Source: Tenodera sinensis
Taxonomy: Eukaryota; Arthropoda; Insecta; Mantodea; Mantidae
Direction: 5' to 3'
NCBI GenBank assembly: GCA_030765045.1
Contig: CM060962.1
Location: forward strand, 93,902,412-93,966,411
DNA: 64,000 nucleotides
Positions 59,670 to 64,000 of this stretch are shown piece after piece; the stretch's first letter is position 1, and every line of letters starts with the position of its first letter. Below the pieces are notes generated by a model. It did no database searches and was not told where the DNA came from. It worked only from the letters and a program-made list of their open reading frames with translations. Both the position numbers and the translations under genes were made by a program.

Positions 59670-61811
59670 CTGGGTGTGCAAAAGCGGTTAAGTCAAAAAA
59701 TATCGAAAATGAGTTATCCATAGCATTTGATGTAATTTTGTGTTCTCTACCCATCTGTAATCGGTTAAGTCATATCACTTATAATAGCCAAGCAACATGA
59801 GTGTGCAAGAGGAGGTATGTCATGAAGTCATCAGCTGTGCATGTGCAAAGATGGTTAAGTCACTCACCAGCAGTGCAAAGTTGGTTAAGTCAGTAATAGA
59901 GCAGACTTAACTTACTATGCACTTCAAATTTAAATAACTTACCCAACTTGACACTACACCTATCTGGTGACCGAATATTTATTTTAATTGTACTAATAGA
60001 AGATTAAATAATGCAAAACAACTAACTCTGGCTTCTCAACAATACATATGGAAAAATAAATTATTGCAACTCTGTATATCATTTCACTAAAAACACAGAG
60101 AAACCAGTTACCACCTTGTGTTACTTTAACTACTTATATGAAGAATATTTAAATGCTCTTCCTGGACAACATGTTAGTAGGAGGATATATGAAACTATTT
60201 TTGATGATCTTGAACTACAGAAACCAAAAGTGGACGCATACCAGACATGTGATAGACTTAAGCTGTAGATAGAGATCTCTGAAGGCGAAAAGAGTTTGAG
60301 AGTAAGAAATGCACCAAGAAAAGGTTGACCTGGCAAATCGGGTGCTCCATCAATCGTCCTCTAGTTGTTAACCAGTCAGGAGTCATTCTCTGAAGATGCC
60401 CAACGCAGTCTCGGAAGAAACGTCAGAAAATTTGTCGACTGAACCACAGCCTTCAAGCTCGAAATCTACCATCTATTGGATAAAAGATCGTTTGGAGGGA
60501 CATGGAGTGGCTCTGTTTTCAAAAGGTTTCTGTCGGAAAATTATTCCTTGAGTACAAGTTGAGGAAAGATGATTTCAGATTTGCCAGTTTTCTCAGAAGA
60601 GAGAATAAAGCTACAGGTATCAAACCTTTAAGAAGTATTCTGGTCCAAATACGGTGAACCTAGCAAAAATAGGACTTACTGGACCTACTTCCATTTATCT
60701 TGGCCACATTCTGGGAATTCTAGAGCATTGAAAATATGTGCACTCTTAGTATACTTCCAAATACTGATACCAATGACGAAGTTGAGTGAAGAATGTATTT
60801 TTATTATTCATTATATTTTGGATGGTGAAAACAATTCCATGGAAATTTAAAGAAAGTATATAACATTAAAGTCATAATAATAAAATGTCTTGTTTCTTTA
60901 GTGTTATATTATATTTTATCAAGTTTATTAAGTTAAACAACCTTTTATAAAAGGCTAAAAAGTATTTACTGTGCAATTATAAGATATTATTTTCAAATAC
61001 CACAGTAATATCAGGGTTGTCTCCTTAAGTACGGTGGTAGCGCTTCTGCTTACCAATTGAGACACCAAGGTTCGATTCCCGACACCAGTGTGGGGATTTT
61101 CTCCCACTGGGAGATCTGGCACGGGGTGCACTCAGCCTCGTTAGGTCTGTGAAAGGCCAATCGAGGAGCTGCATGATTGAAAATTTGGGTCCTGATTACG
61201 TAGACTGTATAACTGGCCAGGAGGAACCGGGATGCTGAGCACCAGTACCGCACCACACTCTTGGCAGTTAGAGGTGGGAGCCACAGCGGCTAGGCGGTAA
61301 GGGCTGTTGCACCTTGGGTAATTATTATTACTGCAGTGGTATGTCCTGTTTCATTATCCTTGTACTATTTTTATGCTGTCATTTTCTCAAGTTCTGTTAA
61401 ATGTGAATTCTATATAAATATGGTGGTATTTCATCCCCATGGGAACTACAAAAATTGATTACATACTTAAAAATATAATTTCATTGTATATTCTAGTGGC
61501 AAACAATAAATCTTCCACTGAAACCATCAATATAACACTTGTGTGGGAGTGGATATGTCAAAATGCATCGTGAAAAGTCATGTAAGTCACACATCCACGC
61601 TCCAACCCTTCAGATAATCCTCAGATAAGGAATGAAGATTTATAGGAATTAAATCAACCTGATGTATATATTTACAGTATTAACCAACGGATATTTTTTT
61701 GAAAAATGTGTAGAATTTTGGCACATAAGGAACTTGGGAAATTGATTCTAATTTTTAATTTAGTTTTTCTCATTATGAGGTTTTCTGACTTAACCGCTTT
61801 TGTACACCCAG
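59670..61811 (+). mobile_element. DNA transposon with 26-bp inverted repeats and subterminal repeats
   Basis: Ends: CTGGGTGTGCAAAAGCGGTT..., and, reversed at the right, CTGGGTGTACAAAAGCGGTT... (25 of 26 match through AAGTCA). TCAA at 59666-59669 and 61812-61815 is a probable 4-bp target duplication. The left part repeats GGTTAAGTCA at about 59686, 59763, 59852 and 59886, likely transposase-binding sites. Inside, broken + strand frames near 60128-60275 read YEEYLNALPGQHVSRRIYET, FDDLELQKPKVDAYQTCDRL, similar to a cysteine-containing segment of uncharacterised insect transposase-like proteins. The superfamily is undecided. It splits an LTR and itself holds a SINE. Confidence 0.8.
61026..61318 (+). 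mobile_element. tRNA-derived SINE (family S3), inside the DNA transposon
   Basis: Head GGTGGTAGCGCTTCTGCTTA, B box GGTTCGATTCC, then GGGAGATCTGGCACGGGGTG and CTCGTTAGGTC, CAATCGAGGAGCT, matching the SINE at 61934-62277. Ends are approximate; no target duplication seen. Confidence 0.75.
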
Positions 61812-61933
61812 TCAAGAAATGTGTATCATCTGTTCGCTCGCATGAGTGGTGGGAGGTAGCTTGACCCCAACTGTTCAATTTTATTTATGTTTAATGCTGT
61901 GCCTGGTCTTTTAGGAACTTAATTTTGTTTCAG

Positions 61934-62277
61934 ACTGCCTCCGTAGCGCAGTTGGTAGCACACTTGTCTCTGGTGCAGAGGACCCGGGTTCGATCCCCGG
62001 TACCGGTATGGGATTTTCCCCCGCTGGGAGATCTGGTACGGGGTGCACTCAGGGGACCCTCGTTAGGTCCCTGAGGGGTCAATTGAGGAGCTATCATGAT
62101 AGAAAGGTAGCATCCCTAAAAGGTCAAGTAGTCACCTTACGGTTGGGGGAGTCAGCGTGCTGACCTCCACCACCCCCAATCTGCACTCCTTCGTGGCGTT
62201 GGCTGCGGCTGGAGGATGCAGTGGCCAGGCAATGAGGGTAACCTCTACATAGGGGAGACACCCTAGGGATTATAGGG
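61934..62277 (+). mobile_element. tRNA-derived SINE (family S3), full copy
   Basis: Flanked by AATTTTGTTTCAG at 61921-61933 and 62278-62290, a 13-bp target duplication. The tRNA-like head reads GCCTCCGTAGCGCAGTTGGT and GGGTTCGATCCCCGG (A and B boxes), followed by a 270-bp GC-rich body. 344 bp in all. Confidence 0.9.
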
Positions 62278-62752
62278 AATTTTGTTTCAGGTGATAAGAC
62301 TATTTCTACTGTGGTTTGATATCTCACTATGAAAGTAATGTTATGTGCATATCCTATCTGTTTACTTTCTCATTCCTGTCTTTCTGAAAATATCGTGCAT
62401 ACAAAATGGCAATTTTTTGGCACCAGTTTTGAGTGTACTAGCAACACTTGTTCAAATGATGGGAACCTTTTAAGACTGCATCCATAATCATTCATTCCAA
62501 TGCATAAGAGATATAAAATGCATTTAAGTAAGACAATGCTCAGTCATCTAGTTGCAAGTTTCATCTAGTGTAAGTAACAGTTCAATTTGATTTTTCTTTA
62601 TTTCCTCCTCTCTGCCTCTCAAATAGCAATTATGAATAAGGCAAACCTATTAATTGTCTCTGTCTCTCTCTCTCTTTCTACCTTACTTATCTCTAAATAA
62701 TGTAAATTTATATAAGTGTTAATTTCAATAGATTACAAAGATGACAACTTAC

Positions 62753-62904
62753 TTGGTAACTTTGAACACTCGCAGCAGACGAACACACCTCAACACAGAT
62801 ACACCAAGTGGGGGCATCACTTCTGTGTGTGTGAGTACTATTTCCCCTATACTTCCAATCACAACAAAGCAGTCAAATCGGTTGAAAAGTGAAACAAAAT
62901 AACC
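62753..62904 (-). CDS. Ca-alpha1D: Cav1 calcium channel alpha-1 exon, IIS3 and voltage sensor IIS4
   Basis: Fifty codons plus two bases: GYFVSLFNRFDCFVVIGSIG (IIS2-S3 end and S3), EIVLTHTEVMPPLG (S3-S4 loop) and VSVLRCVRLLRVFKVTK (S4). S4 carries arginines at every third position (R..R..R..K), the voltage sensor. The acceptor is TCCTTTAAG, phase 0; the donor is GTAAGT. The last bases AA are completed to lysine by the G of the exon at 53125-53335, giving the invariant VTKYW. MPPLGVSVLRCVRLLR matches Cav1, not Cav2 (GLSVLRALRLLR). Upstream exons were not found between here and the window's right edge. Confidence 0.97.
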
Positions 62905-64000
62905 CTTAAAGGAAAAATATTTCATAATTAGAGTAAGTTCAGTCTAAAACAAATAGCAATAAGTTGATATAAGAACTGAAGGGATCTAAACAGGTTCAAA
63001 ATTGCTTGTTTTTTGGTAGGAGGTGACAATATCTCTGAACAGCATCTACAAGTTTCCAGATTTTTGTTTATGACCAAAATGGTGTATGTGATAGAAGTGG
63101 TGGAGTATTTGGCTAAGACTGCCTACTGATTGTCTCATTGTTTAAATTAGGAATGTGGAGGTTAAATAGACTTATGCAACATATTTATACATGTCCAATT
63201 TATAATGAAATAAATAGGTAAAGCAAAAGGTATTTAAATATGACGAATGAATGGCAGTAACAATTAATTGATACAAAAAATGTATTACAATATAAAAATG
63301 GAGCACTGGAATGAAGCACTTTTTGGAATGAATGTATATATGTTAAAGAGTATCTACACATATACACATATTGTAATTCAATGGATAAGTATTCAACAAG
63401 GACTTAGAATTGTATATAGACTGTGGTAATAAGAATTACCACATTTATAAACATCTTCTACATCATATAATATAGTTTATACTTTTATTAAAACAGAAAT
63501 TATAGTCCTATCTTTATAGCACTGTATTAGTTATTTTATTATGCTTACTATTACTATTAGCAATGAATCATGATTACACACATTCAGTTCTTCAGTATTT
63601 TAGTGATTTGAACTTTCAATTCTTTAATGTAAATTAATAAGTAGACATTTCACAGGTTCAAGCTGCTACAGAACTGTATGCTGCAACACATTCAGTGACA
63701 TTGCAATGCATAATTTGACTTCATTTTGAACTACATAGTGCACATTCACAAAACTGAATATTAAATGTTCCATGTGAAATTGTACAGCAAAAAGCCTTGC
63801 ATTGTTTACTTCAGTCATAATTATTTTATTGGTAAAGGATGCTCAAGAAATCCTATTTTTTCAAATGTTGGCATGTAAAATCCAATTCTAATTGTTGTTG
63901 CTTTCAATGATACATTTAGCATACTAATTCATTTTGTGCCATTTTAAGTGCACAATATTTTAGTTCAGAATATTAAACCAAATCTCATTTTGTAGAAATA
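62905..64000 (-). other. Partial intron upstream of the IIS3-S4 exon
   Basis: AT-rich; I see neither the exon for IIS1-S2 nor a recognisable repeat. Confidence 0.55.

Larger units (their letters stand above)
57626..61870 (-). mobile_element. LTR retrotransposon without visible RT; right LTR split by a DNA transposon
   Basis: Left LTR 57626-58124; right LTR 59344-59669 plus 61816-61870. Both contain TATTTTCTTCTATCT, CTTTTGTGATATTAC, CCTTATATAGTGAGGA and GAGTGGTG.GAGGTAG. CTGT at 57622-57625 and 61871-61874 is a possible 4-bp target duplication. The internal part (58125-59343) codes on the minus strand for a gag/protease remnant and a short pol piece; RT, RNase H and integrase cores are missing, so it is an internally deleted gypsy-type element. 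Confidence 0.75.

Noticed and set aside
61934..62010. tRNA gene
   Set aside because: A and B boxes are present, but the sequence continues as a 344-bp SINE with a target duplication; the same holds for 28570, 32828, 37867, 42452, 47170 and 61026.
53125..62904. Cav2 (cacophony-like) or sodium channel identity for the exons
   Set aside because: MPPLGVSVLRCVRLLR, LVASLLNSIQSIASLLLLL and the KPRSNFDSFWQSLLTVFQ turret and pore helix are L-type patterns; Cav2 and Nav differ at several of these places.

Overview
This is an AT-rich animal nuclear genome window, not bacterial. It holds a central stretch of one host gene, read on the minus strand: the alpha-1 subunit of an L-type (Cav1, Ca-alpha1D-like) voltage-gated calcium channel. 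Six exons (62753-62904, 53125-53335, 35610-35730, 25300-25391, 14126-14238, 4334-4434) join without a phase error into 263 codons plus one base. They run from IIS3-S4 through the domain II pore into the II-III linker. The introns are 9 to 17 kb long. The protein sequence, the very long introns and the mobile elements suggest a large-genome arthropod, perhaps a polyneopteran insect; that placement is a guess. No complete protein-coding gene other than transposon genes was seen.

The intron between 35609 and 25392 looks like a minor-spliceosome (U12-type) intron. Its 5' splice site is GTATCCTTT, there is a CTTAAT branch-site core 10 bases before the exon, and no polypyrimidine tract. It splits the tyrosine of the invariant GNYILLN segment.

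Everything else is intronic and largely transposon-derived. From left to right: a Ty3/gypsy element of CsRn1 type with 153-155 bp LTRs and a tRNA-Trp-like primer site, interrupted by a 483-bp insertion (7714-12497); a TTAA-flanked inverted-repeat element that carries a nearly open non-LTR retrotransposon (14891-18029); a hAT fragment, an internally deleted LINE derivative and a truncated LINE tail (19.6-22.7 kb); a large inverted repeat with a Penelope-like fragment in its spacer (23931-24745); tRNA-derived SINEs, hAT and mariner relics (28-35 kb); a Tigger/pogo transposon holding a SINE (37293-39784); a SINE-tail hairpin followed by a LINE (39889-42303); a LINE with endonuclease, RT and RNase H (42669-46395) that is inserted into an older LINE and itself carries another LINE tail; a SINE, a 72-bp tandem repeat, a 903-bp hAT deletion derivative and a Penelope-like element with a GIY-YIG domain (47-52 kb); and an LTR retrotransposon without visible RT whose right LTR is split by a 2.1-kb DNA transposon with subterminal repeats (57626-61870), followed by a SINE.

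The transposons do not work together as a system. They are layers of insertions whose order can be read from target-site duplications. All translations and alignments were done by eye, so boundaries without a stated duplication are approximate.
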